Source: Uliginosibacterium aquaticum
GTDB taxonomy: Bacteria; Pseudomonadota; Gammaproteobacteria; Burkholderiales; Rhodocyclaceae
Reading direction: 5' to 3'
Assembly: GCF_012972705.2 (NCBI RefSeq)
Contig: NZ_JABCSC020000002.1
Span: forward strand, 558,001 to 622,000
Length of the DNA: 64,000 nt
The position numbers were made by a program, and so were the translations under genes. This document shows, one piece after another, positions 30,668-39,608 of the stretch. Within the stretch, counting starts at the first letter, position 1. Each line of letters begins with the position of its first letter. The notes under the pieces were generated by a model that had not been told where the DNA came from, searched no databases, and saw only the letters and a list, made by a program, of their open reading frames with translations.

Positions 30668-31451
30668 GGCTCACGGAAACGGTTTCGCCGGCACGTGCCA
30701 GCTGCAGGGAGAGATAGAGCAGACCGTTCTGGTCGATGGCTGACTGGGTGTAATCCACCGCGCAGCTGGCCACGAAATCGGCCAGCACGGCGCTGCTGGC
30801 ATTCGCCGGCAGTGCCACCGGCTGGCTGGCCTGTTTGGTATAGCCCCAGATCCGGCTCAGTGTGCCGCCCGAGCTGCAGGCATAGCTCACCGGCGGCCCG
30901 ATCAGCTGGACGCGCCGCCCCGGCGAGGCATAGGTGAAGATCTTGCTCGCCGAGAAGCTGATGCTGCTGGCACCAATACTGGCCAGACCCACGCTGTTGC
31001 CACCGGCATAGGCATCCAGGCCCGTCACACCAAGGTTGTAGATCACGGCCTCGGTGCCGGCGGGAATCGGACTCAGCGCCGGCGCAGGTCCGGCAAAGGA
31101 GAGGCTGGCATTGCCACCAACCGTATCCAGCGGCGTGCTACCGCAGTCGCTCTGCTCGCAGTAGCGGCCGGCCGCCAGCACCGGCAGGAATTCGATGTAC
31201 CAGGTGCTGCCACTCTGCGCCACGCGCAGGCTGTTGGGCAGAGCCGCGCGGATTTCGCGGGCCATGCGGCGCAAGGCGGTATCGGCCGCATCGGCCAGCG
31301 CCGCACGGCGGGTGGTGTCCACCAGCCCCTCCATCGGCCGGCGGATGAACACCGCCACGATGGCCACCAGAATGGCCGTGATGGTCATCACCACGATCAT
31401 CTCGATCAGAGTGAAGCCAGCCGCAGCCCTGTGCTCAGATGTTCGGCGCAT
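30639..31451 (-). CDS. mshO: MSHA minor pilin MshO
   Basis: 270 aa. The class III leader cleavage site is AAAG/FTLIEMIVVMTITAILVAIVAVF with Glu5 present. The globular part contains RRPMEGLVDTTRRAALADAADTALRRMAREIRAALPNSLRV, a signature of MshO/PilW-like minor pilins. Length fits the family. It overlaps mshD by 17 bases and mshP by 29, so translation is coupled. Confidence 0.9.
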   Translation of the reverse strand: MRRTSEHRAAAGFTLIEMIVVMTITAILVAIVAVFIRRPMEGLVDTTRRAALADAADTALRRMAREIRAALPNSLRVAQSGSTWYIEFLPVLAAGRYCEQSDCGSTPLDTVGGNASLSFAGPAPALSPIPAGTEAVIYNLGVTGLDAYAGGNSVGLASIGASSISFSASKIFTYASPGRRVQLIGPPVSYACSSGGTLSRIWGYTKQASQPVALPANASSAVLADFVASCAVDYTQSAIDQNGLLYLSLQLARAGETVSVSHAIQINNTP

Positions 31452-31992
31452 AGCGGCTCCGGTAGCCGGTGAGGGTGATCAGGTTGCCATCCGGCGCTGT
31501 CACACTCACATCGATGCGCAGGGCGGCACCATTGTCGGCCAGCCCCAGCGCGCTGCCGGCAAGGCTCACCGCGATACTGGCGCGATAGCTCTGCAGCCCG
31601 CTGATCACTGTGCCGCTCACCGGATTGAGAATGCCGGCGTTCATGGCATAGCCGTGGTAATCGCCCACGTTGTCGAAATTGCTGCGTGTTTCTCCTGCCG
31701 TGGGGCCAAGGCCCTGCACCACCGTGCAGCCGCTTGCACTGCTTGCCGTGGCGGCATTCGGATCGTCCGGATCGCACCAGGTGAAAGGCTTGCTGGAGAC
31801 TTCTTCGAGCAAGGATTCAGCAATGGCCACCTGCTGCTTGAGCAGCATCGGATTGACGCTGACACGGTTGCTGTAATCGAGTGCGCCGAGCACACCCGCC
31901 AGACCCACGCTCACCACCACCATGAAGACGATCAGCTCGATCAGCGACAGGCCCTGCTGACGCCGGCTGCAAGGGCAGGACTCAGCGCACAT
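31435..31992 (-). CDS. mshD: MSHA minor pilin MshD
   Basis: 185 aa. The prepilin cleavage site is RQQG/LSLIELIVFMVVVSVGLAGVLGALDYSNR with Glu5, followed by QVAIAESLLEEVSSKPFTWCDPDDP, the characteristic MshD sequence. The Cys pair (FTWCDPDD and SGCTVV) may form a disulfide. It is a PilV/GspI-like minor component of the pilus. Its start overlaps the mshC end by 11 bases. Confidence 0.9.
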   Translation of the reverse strand: MCAESCPCSRRQQGLSLIELIVFMVVVSVGLAGVLGALDYSNRVSVNPMLLKQQVAIAESLLEEVSSKPFTWCDPDDPNAATASSASGCTVVQGLGPTAGETRSNFDNVGDYHGYAMNAGILNPVSGTVISGLQSYRASIAVSLAGSALGLADNGAALRIDVSVTAPDGNLITLTGYRSRYAPNI

Positions 31993-32470
31993 AGCCGGTC
32001 TCCGTCACAACCTGGATCGTCTGCACATTGGAACCACCACTCACCGTGATGCTCTGCGCGGCAGAGGGGCGACCGAGGGAATCAAAACTGAAACTGGCAT
32101 TGCTGACCGTGACACTGGCCGGCGCGGCCAGCAGGTAAGCCGTATTAGTGGCTGGATCAGGCAGGCTCAGGGTGCAGCTTGCCGCACCAAAACTCGCCCC
32201 CAGGGTGAGACTCAGGCTGCTGGAGCTGATGGCCACACACACCGGGCGACGTTTGGCGACGGCGGACTTTTGCGCAAAGCGCAGCGCCTGGCGCAGCGCC
32301 TCGCTGTAGCCGAAGGCATCGAACTCGGCCCGTGTGGCAAAGCGCGGCACCGCTACGGCGGCCAGGATGCCGATCACCACCATGGTGACGACCAGCTCGG
32401 GCAACGTGAAGCCGGCTCCACTAGGGAGCCGTTTTCCTTGCAGGAACGAGACGTGTTCCGCACGCACCAT
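31982..32470 (-). CDS. mshC: MSHA minor pilin MshC (GspH/FimT-like)
   Basis: 162 aa. The leader is about 20 residues long, with cleavage at GAG/FTLPELVVTMVVIGILAAVAVPRFA and Glu5 present. The body (EALRQALRFAQKSAVAKRRPVCVAIS) is typical of GspH-like pseudopilins, with a conserved Cys. A hairpin separates it from the major pilin gene upstream. Confidence 0.9.
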   Translation of the reverse strand: MVRAEHVSFLQGKRLPSGAGFTLPELVVTMVVIGILAAVAVPRFATRAEFDAFGYSEALRQALRFAQKSAVAKRRPVCVAISSSSLSLTLGASFGAASCTLSLPDPATNTAYLLAAPASVTVSNASFSFDSLGRPSAAQSITVSGGSNVQTIQVVTETGYVR

Positions 32471-32487
32471 GATGCAGGCAGCAAATC

Positions 32488-32507
32488 GGGCGGCCTATAG
32501 ACCGCCC
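32488..32507 (-). terminator. Hairpin between mshA and mshC (partial attenuator)
   Basis: GGGCGG and CCGCCC pair around an 8-base loop, 8 bases after the mshA stop. On the minus strand the stem is followed only by GATTTGC, so it should be a leaky terminator or an mRNA 3' end stabiliser that lets the major pilin exceed the minor pilins. Confidence 0.5.
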
Positions 32508-32514
32508 ATCCGGC

Positions 32515-33000
32515 TTACTGACAGTTCGCCTCGGTCAGCCCAGCGACATTGAGCGCCGGCGGAACGCCCGCGGCCGTTGACTCCGTAATCGTGAAGGCAC
32601 AAGCGGCCGGACCGTTCGGATCGGTAATCGTGGTCACCGTGGCCGAAGTTCCCGTCGTGGTGAAGTTGGCATCGAGCCCCGCGAGGTTCTCGTTGGTACG
32701 CAGGAAGGTTTCAGCTGCCGGATAGCCATTGACCAGATCCGTGGTGTCGTTCGGCACAAGCGCCACGTTGCCTTCTGCTGTGATGGTCGGCGTAGCCCCA
32801 GAAGGAGAGCCCTGCGACAGCCACTTGGCATGGATCAGGGTAATGGAAGACTGCACAGCCCCGACAGCCCCATTCATTTTGGCGAGACGAGCCTGCCCCG
32901 TCATGTTCACGAACTTAGGCAAGGCCACGGCGGCAAGAATGCCGAGAATGACCATCACCACAATCATCTCGATCAGGGTAAAACCACGGGCTTTTTTCAT
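32515..33000 (-). CDS. mshA: Major MSHA-type pilin MshA
   Basis: 161 aa. The short leader MKKARG is cleaved before FTLIEMIVVMVILGILAAVALPKFVNMTG (Glu5 present). The globular domain has the MshA signature SSITLIHAKWLSQGSPSGA and a C-terminal Cys pair (AACAFTI, EANCQ) that would close the disulfide loop. GGAG precedes the ATG at 33000; an upstream in-frame start would spoil the leader. As the shortest-leader, strongest-RBS pilin in the cluster, it is the likely main subunit. A second MshB pilin gene is not seen. Confidence 0.92.
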   Translation of the reverse strand: MKKARGFTLIEMIVVMVILGILAAVALPKFVNMTGQARLAKMNGAVGAVQSSITLIHAKWLSQGSPSGATPTITAEGNVALVPNDTTDLVNGYPAAETFLRTNENLAGLDANFTTTGTSATVTTITDPNGPAACAFTITESTAAGVPPALNVAGLTEANCQ

Positions 33001-33030
33001 TCCATTTCTCCTTCGGCAGTCAATCAACAA

Positions 33031-33498
33031 TCAGAACCATTCATAGGGGGTAAGCAGCACAAGCTCCACATCACTGCCATCGGGCTGCGTCGCGCGGGTC
33101 TGCCATGTCAGCTCCTTATCGGCACCGGACTGCTGCATCTTTAGAAAACGTTGGCGCTCCGGGCGATAAACAAGCTGGTGGCGCTGCGGATCGAAGCGAA
33201 AGTCGAGCGGTCGGATCTGCTCGCTCAGCGCATTCAGGCTGCTCGGGCCTGTGCTGGCCAAAAACTCCAGCGGATTGCGCCCGGGCAGATCACCGAGGGG
33301 CTGCCCATTCGCCAGGCGCCGTACTTTTTCAAGGCGCAGGCCGCTGCGCATATGCGTCACCGCTGTCTCCACGGCCGTTTTTTCGGTCAGCTCCAGCACC
33401 GTCTGGATACTGTGGCCCAGCACACCGAGCGCGATACCGGCGATCACCGTCCACATCAGCAATTCGCCCAGCGGCAAGCCGAAGGCATCCTTGCGCAT
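33031..33498 (-). CDS. mshF: MshF-like pilin-related protein
   Basis: 155 aa with one N-terminal hydrophobic helix (LLMWTVIAGIALGVLGHSIQTVLEL). The start MRKDAFGLPLGELLMW has the form of a class III leader, Gly followed by LPLGE, with Glu at position 5. The protein may therefore be processed as a minor pilin. The remainder (RSGLRLEKVRRLANGQPLG) resembles MshF, a poorly characterised protein encoded between mshG and the pilins, which is also its position here. Confidence 0.72.
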   Translation of the reverse strand: MRKDAFGLPLGELLMWTVIAGIALGVLGHSIQTVLELTEKTAVETAVTHMRSGLRLEKVRRLANGQPLGDLPGRNPLEFLASTGPSSLNALSEQIRPLDFRFDPQRHQLVYRPERQRFLKMQQSGADKELTWQTRATQPDGSDVELVLLTPYEWF

Positions 33499-33499
33499 G

Positions 33500-34720
33500 T
33501 CAGTGCTTGCCCAGCATGGCCGAGCTCAGATCCCAGATCGGCAGGAAGATACCCAGGGCCAGCACCAGCACCATGGCGCCGAGACACAGGATGAGGATCG
33601 GCTCGATGCGCGCCGAGAGGTTGTCCACCTCGTAATCCACCTCGCGCTCGTACATGCCGGCAATTTCCATCAGCAGATCGTCAATCGAGCCGGACTCCTC
33701 TCCCACCGCGATCATCTGCAGCACGATGGGCGTGAATACGCGGCTCGCCGCGGCGGTGCGCAGGATGCTCTCGCCGCGCTCGACGCCGCGCCGCATGTCA
33801 TCCAGCTTGGCCGCGATATGGGCGTTATCGACCACCTGCCCCACCACCGTGAACGCCTGGATCACTGGCAGGCCGCTTGCGAGCGACAGCGAGAAGCTGC
33901 GCGCAAAGCGTGCCAGGGTGGCCTTGCGGATGGTTTCACCAATGATCGGCAGGCTCAGTTTCTGACGATGCCAGTAGAGCTGACCGCCCGGAGTGCGGAC
34001 GAAGGCGCGCACGCTGAAGATCAGGGCCAGCACCAGGCCCAGCACGATCCACCAGTAATTCACACAGAAATCCGAGAAACCGATGAGGATCCGCGTCATC
34101 AGCGGCAGCTCGGTGCGAAAGCTCGCAAAAACCTTGGCAAAGGCCGGGATCACCATCCAGTTGATCACGACGAGCGCACCAGACAGGGCGATCACGACGA
34201 AGATCGGATAGCGCAGCGCGGCCTTGATCTTGGCGCGCATTTCCTTCTCGAAATTCAGGTGCTCGAACAGGCTCATGAAGATGGCATCGAGCTTGCCGGT
34301 CATCTCCCCCACCCGCACCATGCTGATGTAGAAGGGGTTGAAGGCACCGGTATCTTTCATGGCGATGGAGAGTTCGCGGCCACTGTCCAGGCTGTCACGC
34401 AGCTGCCCCAGCATGGCGGCAAAGCCCGGATGGGTGGCCGAATCGCGCAAACCGGAGAGCGCTTGCAGGATGGGCACTCCGGCCTTGATCAGGGTGTGCA
34501 TCTGGCGGCTGAAGAACATGATGTCTTCATCGCTGATACGCCGCCGCGCACCGGAGAACTGGGCAAAGAGACGACTCTGCTGTGCCTCCGGGCTGATCTC
34601 CACCGGCACCAGGCCGCGCGAGATCAGCAGGTCGGCGGCGGCCGATTTCTCCGGCGCCTCGATCAGGCCCTCAAGCAACCCACCCTGGGCATCGCGTGCG
34701 CGGTAATTGAAACTGGCCAT
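33500..34720 (-). CDS. mshG: MSHA inner-membrane platform protein MshG (PilC/GspF family)
   Basis: 406 aa. It has two GspF domains, each with the family motif (FSRQMHTLIKAGVPILQALSGL, FARSFSLSLASGLPVIQAFTVVGQVVDNAH), and three membrane segments (about 172-195, 217-240, 375-398). It forms the platform on which the MshE ATPase acts to extrude pilin from the inner membrane. It starts 11 bases after mshE, and mshF follows after 1 base. Confidence 0.95.
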   Translation of the reverse strand: MASFNYRARDAQGGLLEGLIEAPEKSAAADLLISRGLVPVEISPEAQQSRLFAQFSGARRRISDEDIMFFSRQMHTLIKAGVPILQALSGLRDSATHPGFAAMLGQLRDSLDSGRELSIAMKDTGAFNPFYISMVRVGEMTGKLDAIFMSLFEHLNFEKEMRAKIKAALRYPIFVVIALSGALVVINWMVIPAFAKVFASFRTELPLMTRILIGFSDFCVNYWWIVLGLVLALIFSVRAFVRTPGGQLYWHRQKLSLPIIGETIRKATLARFARSFSLSLASGLPVIQAFTVVGQVVDNAHIAAKLDDMRRGVERGESILRTAAASRVFTPIVLQMIAVGEESGSIDDLLMEIAGMYEREVDYEVDNLSARIEPILILCLGAMVLVLALGIFLPIWDLSSAMLGKH

Positions 34721-34731
34721 GCGCGCGCTTC

Positions 34732-36429
34732 CTATTCGTCAATCTGGGTGGACACGCGCATCGCTTCGGCCACCGTGGTTTCACCAGCCAGCACGCGAGC
34801 CACCGCATGGGCACGCATGGTCTTGCCAGCGAGCTGGCTGCGGGCGAGGCGGCTGAAGTCAGCCAGGCTGTTGCGGCTCAGGGCCTCGGCCAGCGGCGGT
34901 GTCATCTCCAGCATCTCGTAGATGGCTTCGCGGCCGGCAAAGCCAGAATTGTTGCACTGGCTGCAGCCCCGGCCGTGCCAGGCTTGCGCCGCAGCCCCCT
35001 TGGCCTCCCGCTCGAGCCAGATCTGCTCGTTCGCATCGAGGCTGGCCGGCGTCTTGCAGGCCGGGCAGATCATCCGCACCAGGCGCTGGGCGATCACGCC
35101 CAGCAAGGTGGTGGCGAGCAGGTATTGCGGCACGCCCATGTCGAGCAGGCGCGCCGGTGTGCTGACGGCATCGTTGGTATGCAGGGTGGAGAGCAGGAGG
35201 TGGCCAGTCATGGCCGCGCGCACGCCGATCTGGGCGGTTTCCTGATCGATCATTTCGCCGACCAGCACGATGTCCGGGTCATGCCGCAAGGTAGAGCGCA
35301 GCACGCGGGCAAAGGAGAGTTCGATCTTGTCGTTCACCTGCACCTGAGACAGGCCCGGCAAGCGGTATTCCACCGGATCCTCGATGGTGATGATCTTGGT
35401 GCTCGGAGCGTTCAGTGCAGCCAGGGTGGCATAGAGTGTGGTGGTCTTGCCCGAACCGGTCGGCCCGGTCACCAGGATCATGCCGTAGGAATGGCTGATC
35501 ATGCGCCGGTAGTGAGCCAGCATCTCCGCCGGCATGCCGATGCGATCCAGATCCAGCAGGCCACTGTTCTGCGCCAGGATCCGCATCACCACCGACTCCC
35601 CATACTGAGTCGGCATGGTGGACAAGCGCACATCCACCGACTGCTGCTTGACCTTGACGTTGAAGCGCCCGTCCTGCGGCAGGCGTTTCTCGGAAATATC
35701 CAGCCCGCTCATGAGCTTCAGGCGCAGCACCAGGGCCGGGCCGACCCGGCTATCCACCTCGGTCTGCAAATGCATTTCGCCATCGATGCGAAAGCGGATC
35801 TGCAGGCGCAGCTCCTGCGGCTCGATATGCACGTCCGAAGCCTTGATCTGGAAGGCATCCTCGAAGATGGACTGCAGCAGCTTCACCACCGGTGCATCGT
35901 CTGCCGTGGTCTCCAGCGCCGGGCCGCCAAAATCGACGTAAGCGTTGCCCAGGTCGCGCTGCAGCTCATTGGCGAGACCGGTGATTTCGTGGGTGCGGCG
36001 GTAGAGGCGGTCGATGGCCCCCAACAACTGGCCTTCGGCCAGCACGGCGAGGCTCACGTCCTTCTTCAGGGTGCGGGCAATCTCGTCGTAGCCGAACACG
36101 TCCGAAGGGTCGGCCATGCCGACCAGATAGCTGCGCCCCTCATCGGCCAGCACCAGCGCGCGGAAGCGCCGCGCCATGGTTTCCGGCAACACGCTGGCCA
36201 CCGCGGGTTCAACATCCTTCTCGCGCAGATCATGGAACTCGATGCCGAGCTGGCGTGCAATCGCCGTGGCGATCAGCTCTTCGGTCACGACGCCGCTTTC
36301 GACCAACACCCGGCCGAGCTTGCGCCCGCTCTGCTTCTGCTGCGCCAATGCCTCTTCAAGCTGGGCTTCGGTCACCAGCCCCTGCTGCACCAGCAACTCA
36401 CCCAGACGATATTTCTGCGGTTTTCCCAT
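34732..36429 (-). CDS. mshE: MSHA pilus extension ATPase MshE
   Basis: 565 aa. The N-terminal MshEN region has two tandem motifs (RLGELLVQQGLVTEAQLEEAL at 8 and KLGRVLVESGVVTEELIATAI at 37) of the type that binds c-di-GMP in Vibrio MshE. The secretion ATPase core has Walker A GPTGSGKT (322-329), Asp boxes, Walker B DPDIVLVGEM and a zinc site CPAC...CSQC (455-492). It powers pilus extension. As the first gene of the long operon, its 100-base leader holds a small perfect hairpin (ACCCGG-CTTA-CCGGGT, 36453-36468) that may be regulatory. Confidence 0.95.
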   Translation of the reverse strand: MGKPQKYRLGELLVQQGLVTEAQLEEALAQQKQSGRKLGRVLVESGVVTEELIATAIARQLGIEFHDLREKDVEPAVASVLPETMARRFRALVLADEGRSYLVGMADPSDVFGYDEIARTLKKDVSLAVLAEGQLLGAIDRLYRRTHEITGLANELQRDLGNAYVDFGGPALETTADDAPVVKLLQSIFEDAFQIKASDVHIEPQELRLQIRFRIDGEMHLQTEVDSRVGPALVLRLKLMSGLDISEKRLPQDGRFNVKVKQQSVDVRLSTMPTQYGESVVMRILAQNSGLLDLDRIGMPAEMLAHYRRMISHSYGMILVTGPTGSGKTTTLYATLAALNAPSTKIITIEDPVEYRLPGLSQVQVNDKIELSFARVLRSTLRHDPDIVLVGEMIDQETAQIGVRAAMTGHLLLSTLHTNDAVSTPARLLDMGVPQYLLATTLLGVIAQRLVRMICPACKTPASLDANEQIWLEREAKGAAAQAWHGRGCSQCNNSGFAGREAIYEMLEMTPPLAEALSRNSLADFSRLARSQLAGKTMRAHAVARVLAGETTVAEAMRVSTQIDE

Positions 36430-36529
36430 GCCTTGCCCCCGACCAGCCCAACACCCGGCTTACCGGGTACGAGACCTTTAACGGCAGCGCGGTGCCGGAA
36501 CTGTAGGGGCTGCGGGCAAAAGGGCAGGC

Positions 36530-37864
36530 TCAGTAGCGGTAGGTGTCGATCACACGGCGGACCGTCAACAAGGCCGCGCGCAAGGCCGCAAGATCCACCG
36601 AACCCAGGGCCACACGGATGGCATGCGGCACCGAGGCGGACGTGGCGAAGGGTTCCGCCGTGGAGACGGATATCCGCTCCTGCATGAGTGCGCGGGCCAC
36701 AGTATCGGCCCGCGCCTCCTCCGGCAAGGGCAGCCAGACAAAGTAAGAGGCCGGATGACGCACACAGTCCACGCCCTGGAAAACGTCCGAGACGATGGCC
36801 TGACGCGCTCGCGCATCCGCGCGCTTGGCGGCTTCGAGGCGCGTGACAAGCCCCTCCTCCAGCCAGTTGCAGGCAATCGCCGTCATGACACCGGGGGTGT
36901 TCCAGGTGCTCACCCGGATGGCGCGCTCCAGCCGTGGCAGCCAGGCCAGCGGCGCGGCGACAAAACCCACGCGCAGGCCTGTGGCCACGCTCTTCGAAAA
37001 GCCCGAGACATACACGCTGCGCTCCGGTGCCAAGGCGGCCAGCGGCGGCGGCGGGGCTTCCTCCAGGAAGGCATAAGCGGCGTCCTCGATGATCAGCAGA
37101 TCATGGCGGCGCGCAATCGCCACCAGTTGCCGGCGCCTGCTGGCACTCATCACCCAGCCCAGCGGGTTGTGCAAGGTCGGCATCAGATACAGGGCCCGCA
37201 CCCGCCGCTGCCGGCACAGGCGCTCCAATGCATCGGGATCGATGTTGCCAGCGGCGGCCGGAATCGCCGCCAGTTCCAGGCGCTGCGCCTCGGCCAGTAC
37301 CTTGAAGCCGGGATAGGTCAGCGCATCCGTCGCTACCAGATCACCGGGCTGCAGCAGGGCCATCACACTCGTCGCCAGCCCATGCTGGGCTCCCGAGACG
37401 ATCAAGACCTGTTCCGCCGTGACCGCTAGCCCACGACTGAGAAGATGGCGGGCAATGCCTGCCCGCTCGTGAAGGCGCCCGCCATGCGGCTGGTAGCGCA
37501 GCAAGGCCTCCAGATCCCCCGCGCTGGCAAGCTGACGCAACGCCGTGCGCAGCAATTCGGCCTGCCCCGGCAGCGAGGGATAGTTGAAGTTCAGGTCGAT
37601 CATGCCCGCAGCCACGGCTTGCTGATCGATGCCAAGCCCCTGCGGCAGGGATGTTTCGCGTACGAAACTGCCACGCCCGGTTTCACCACTGACCAGGCCC
37701 ATCGCCGCCAGCTCGGCATACACGCGGCTGGCCGTGGCGAGGGAAATCCTCTCACGCGCAGCGAGCTGGCGATGCGTGAGCAGACGCGTCCCCGGCGCCA
37801 GGCGGCCAGCCCGGATATCCGCCGCCCATGCGTCAACCAGCTGTTTGTAACGTGCTTGAGGCAT
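36530..37864 (-). CDS. MocR-type GntR/aminotransferase-like transcription factor
   Basis: 444 aa. The N-terminal GntR winged helix (about 1-70, DAWAADIRAGRLAPGTRLLTHRQLAARERISLATASRVYAELAAMGLVSGETGRGSFV) is joined to a fold-type I aminotransferase domain with the PLP-lysine in YVSGFSKSVATGLRVGF. MocR proteins are regulators that sense PLP or amino compounds. I use ATG 37864; an in-frame TTG at 37885 is the alternative. It is divergent from the pfpI-like gene, with about 90 bases between them, and most likely controls it and the PaiB-like gene. Confidence 0.92.
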   Translation of the reverse strand: MPQARYKQLVDAWAADIRAGRLAPGTRLLTHRQLAARERISLATASRVYAELAAMGLVSGETGRGSFVRETSLPQGLGIDQQAVAAGMIDLNFNYPSLPGQAELLRTALRQLASAGDLEALLRYQPHGGRLHERAGIARHLLSRGLAVTAEQVLIVSGAQHGLATSVMALLQPGDLVATDALTYPGFKVLAEAQRLELAAIPAAAGNIDPDALERLCRQRRVRALYLMPTLHNPLGWVMSASRRRQLVAIARRHDLLIIEDAAYAFLEEAPPPPLAALAPERSVYVSGFSKSVATGLRVGFVAAPLAWLPRLERAIRVSTWNTPGVMTAIACNWLEEGLVTRLEAAKRADARARQAIVSDVFQGVDCVRHPASYFVWLPLPEEARADTVARALMQERISVSTAEPFATSASVPHAIRVALGSVDLAALRAALLTVRRVIDTYRY

Positions 37865-37955
37865 GCCTGAATGTATCCATGACAATTTTTTGATTGTATT
37901 GAATATTGTACTTAGGATGGCTCATCGCTCAGCGACTCCCGGAGAAAACCACGCC

Positions 37956-38573
37956 ATGCATATCGCCATCCTCACCTTCGACGGTTTCAACGAGCTCGAC
38001 TCGCTCATCGCGCTTGGCATCCTCAACCGGATCAAGCGGCCGGACTGGCGCGTTTCCATCGCCAGCCCCACCCGCCAGGTTCGCTCCATGAACGGCCTGC
38101 CGCTCGAAGCACAGGCCTCGCTGGCCGAAGCAGCCGAGGCGGATGCTGTGCTCATCGGCAGCGGGATGCAGACCCGCGAGATCGTTGCGGATGCCGCACT
38201 GATGGCGCAATTGCGCCTCGATCCGTCGCGCCAGCTACTGGGCGCACAATGCTCGGGCACCCTGGTGCTGGCGAAACTGGGCCTGCTCGATGCGGTGCCG
38301 GCCTGCACTGACCTCACCACCCGACCCTGGGTAGAGGAAGCTGATGTGGCCGTACTCAACCAGGCCTTCTTCGCACGCGGCAATCTGGCCACGGCCGGCG
38401 GCTGTCTGGCCTCGCAGTATCTCGCCTGCTGGGTGATCGCCAGGCTGATCGGAATCGAAGCGGCCGGCAGCGCACTCCACTATGTCGCGCCGGTGGGCGA
38501 AAAAGAGGAATACATCACCCGCATGCAGCGCAATATCGCACCCTATCTGGACGCCACGGCCACGCTTGCCTGA
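37956..38573 (+). CDS. DJ-1/PfpI family protein
   Basis: 205 aa. The DJ-1/PfpI fold begins MHIAILTFDGFNELDSLIALGIL, has the acidic residue of the family (FNELD) and the nucleophile elbow GAQCSGTLVLAKLGLL with Cys99. Such proteins include glyoxalases, deglycases and isocyanide hydratases; sequence alone does not decide which. GGAG lies upstream of the ATG. It is followed after 34 bases by the PaiB-like gene and is divergent from the MocR gene. Confidence 0.88.
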   Translation: MHIAILTFDGFNELDSLIALGILNRIKRPDWRVSIASPTRQVRSMNGLPLEAQASLAEAAEADAVLIGSGMQTREIVADAALMAQLRLDPSRQLLGAQCSGTLVLAKLGLLDAVPACTDLTTRPWVEEADVAVLNQAFFARGNLATAGGCLASQYLACWVIARLIGIEAAGSALHYVAPVGEKEEYITRMQRNIAPYLDATATLA

Positions 38574-38607
38574 AACTGCAGCCTGCTCACTGACGGACAA
38601 TCCCTAG

Positions 38608-39258
38608 ATGTACATCCCCGCTTCCTTCCGCGAAGCGCGCAGCGAAATCCTGCACGCCTTCATGCAGGCTCATCCACTGGGCCTGCTGATCACTCACGGC
38701 CCGAGCGGTCTGCAAGCCTCTCCCCTGCCCTTTCTGTTGTATCCGGACGAAGGCGAATGCGGCGTACTGCGCGCGCATCTGGCCAGAGCCAACCCTCACT
38801 GGCAGGATCTGCAGGGGCTCCTCGAATGCCTGGTGGTCTTCCAGGGGCCGCAAGCCTATGTCACACCATCCTGGTATCCGAGCAAGGCCGAAACCCACCG
38901 GGCAGTGCCAACCTGGAATTACACCGCGGTCCATGCCTGGGGCAGGCCGGAAGTCACCGAAGACGCGGCCTGGCTACTGCGCCAGCTCAAGGACCTGACG
39001 GAGCAGCACGAGCAGCGCCGGCCTGAGCCATGGTCCCTGCGTGATCTGCCGGACGACTATCTGGCCGGCCAGCTCAAGGCAATCATCGGCATCGAAATCC
39101 CGCTCCAGCGCATTGAGGGAAAATTCAAGCTGAGCCAGAACCGCAATGCTGCGGACCGGACCGGTGTGACAAGAGGTTTGCGCGACGGGCAGGATCCCCA
39201 CCGGAATGAAGCTGTCGCGGATCTGGTCGAATACGCCGACATCTCAACGCAGCTTTAG
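38608..39258 (+). CDS. FMN-binding PaiB-like protein
   Basis: 216 aa, matching the PaiB family over its length: MYIPASFREARSEILHAFMQAHPLGLLITHGPSGLQASPLPFLL, YVTPSWYPSKAETHRAVPTWNYTAVHAWGRP, IIGIEIPLQRIEGKFKLSQNRNAADRTGV. These proteins have a flavin-reductase-like split barrel. They were first described in Bacillus as negative regulators of sporulation and protease genes, but enzymatic roles are equally possible. Its pairing with a MocR regulator and a DJ-1 protein suggests a small detoxification or transamination-linked locus. Confidence 0.9.
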   Translation: MYIPASFREARSEILHAFMQAHPLGLLITHGPSGLQASPLPFLLYPDEGECGVLRAHLARANPHWQDLQGLLECLVVFQGPQAYVTPSWYPSKAETHRAVPTWNYTAVHAWGRPEVTEDAAWLLRQLKDLTEQHEQRRPEPWSLRDLPDDYLAGQLKAIIGIEIPLQRIEGKFKLSQNRNAADRTGVTRGLRDGQDPHRNEAVADLVEYADISTQL

Positions 39259-39335
39259 AAAGCGCAGCAGACGAAGGACGCAAGACCTATCGTGCTCGCG
39301 CCGCGTGTAATACCGGTGTGTAACGCCAGAAAGCA

Positions 39336-39380
39336 AAATGCCCTGCAATGCTGTGGAAACCACATGATTACAGGGCATTT
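39336..39380 (-). terminator. Terminator of the tRNA-Glu/tRNA-Asp transcript
   Basis: AAATGCCCTG and CAGGGCATTT form the outer stem, with TGTGG/CCACA pairing inside around AAA. On the minus strand it ends in GCATTTTGC. It lies 10 bases beyond the tRNA-Asp 3' end. Confidence 0.75.
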
Positions 39381-39389
39381 GCGTATTGC

Positions 39390-39466
39390 TGGCGGAGTGG
39401 ACGGGACTCGAACCCGCGACCCCCGGCGTGACAGGCCGGTATTCTAACCAACTGAACTACCACTCC
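39390..39466 (-). tRNA. tRNA-Asp (GTC)
   Basis: A 77-base cloverleaf including encoded CCA. The acceptor stem is GGAGTGG/CCACTCC, the anticodon loop reads CTGTCAC with anticodon GTC, and the T-loop is GGTTCGAGTCC. It is transcribed after tRNA-Glu. Confidence 0.97.
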
Positions 39467-39532
39467 ATGAGTACAGCCTGAACTGCACTCCTTGCTCTGC
39501 CGAAAGCTGCGCTTGCGCAGCCTCCTCGAATC

Positions 39533-39608
39533 TGGCGTCCCCACGGGGATTCGAACCCCGGTTATCGCCGTGAAAGGGCGGTGTCCTAGGCCTCTAGACG
39601 ATGGGGAC
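39533..39608 (-). tRNA. tRNA-Glu (TTC)
   Basis: A 76-base cloverleaf including encoded CCA. The acceptor is GTCCCCA/TGGGGAC, the anticodon loop CCTTTCACG has anticodon TTC, and the T-loop is GGTTCGAATCC. It lies 66 bases upstream of tRNA-Asp in the same transcript. Confidence 0.97.

Noticed and set aside
33251-36687. Long plus-strand frames opposite mshG and mshE
   Set aside because: They are His/Gln-rich shadows of strongly conserved pilus genes.
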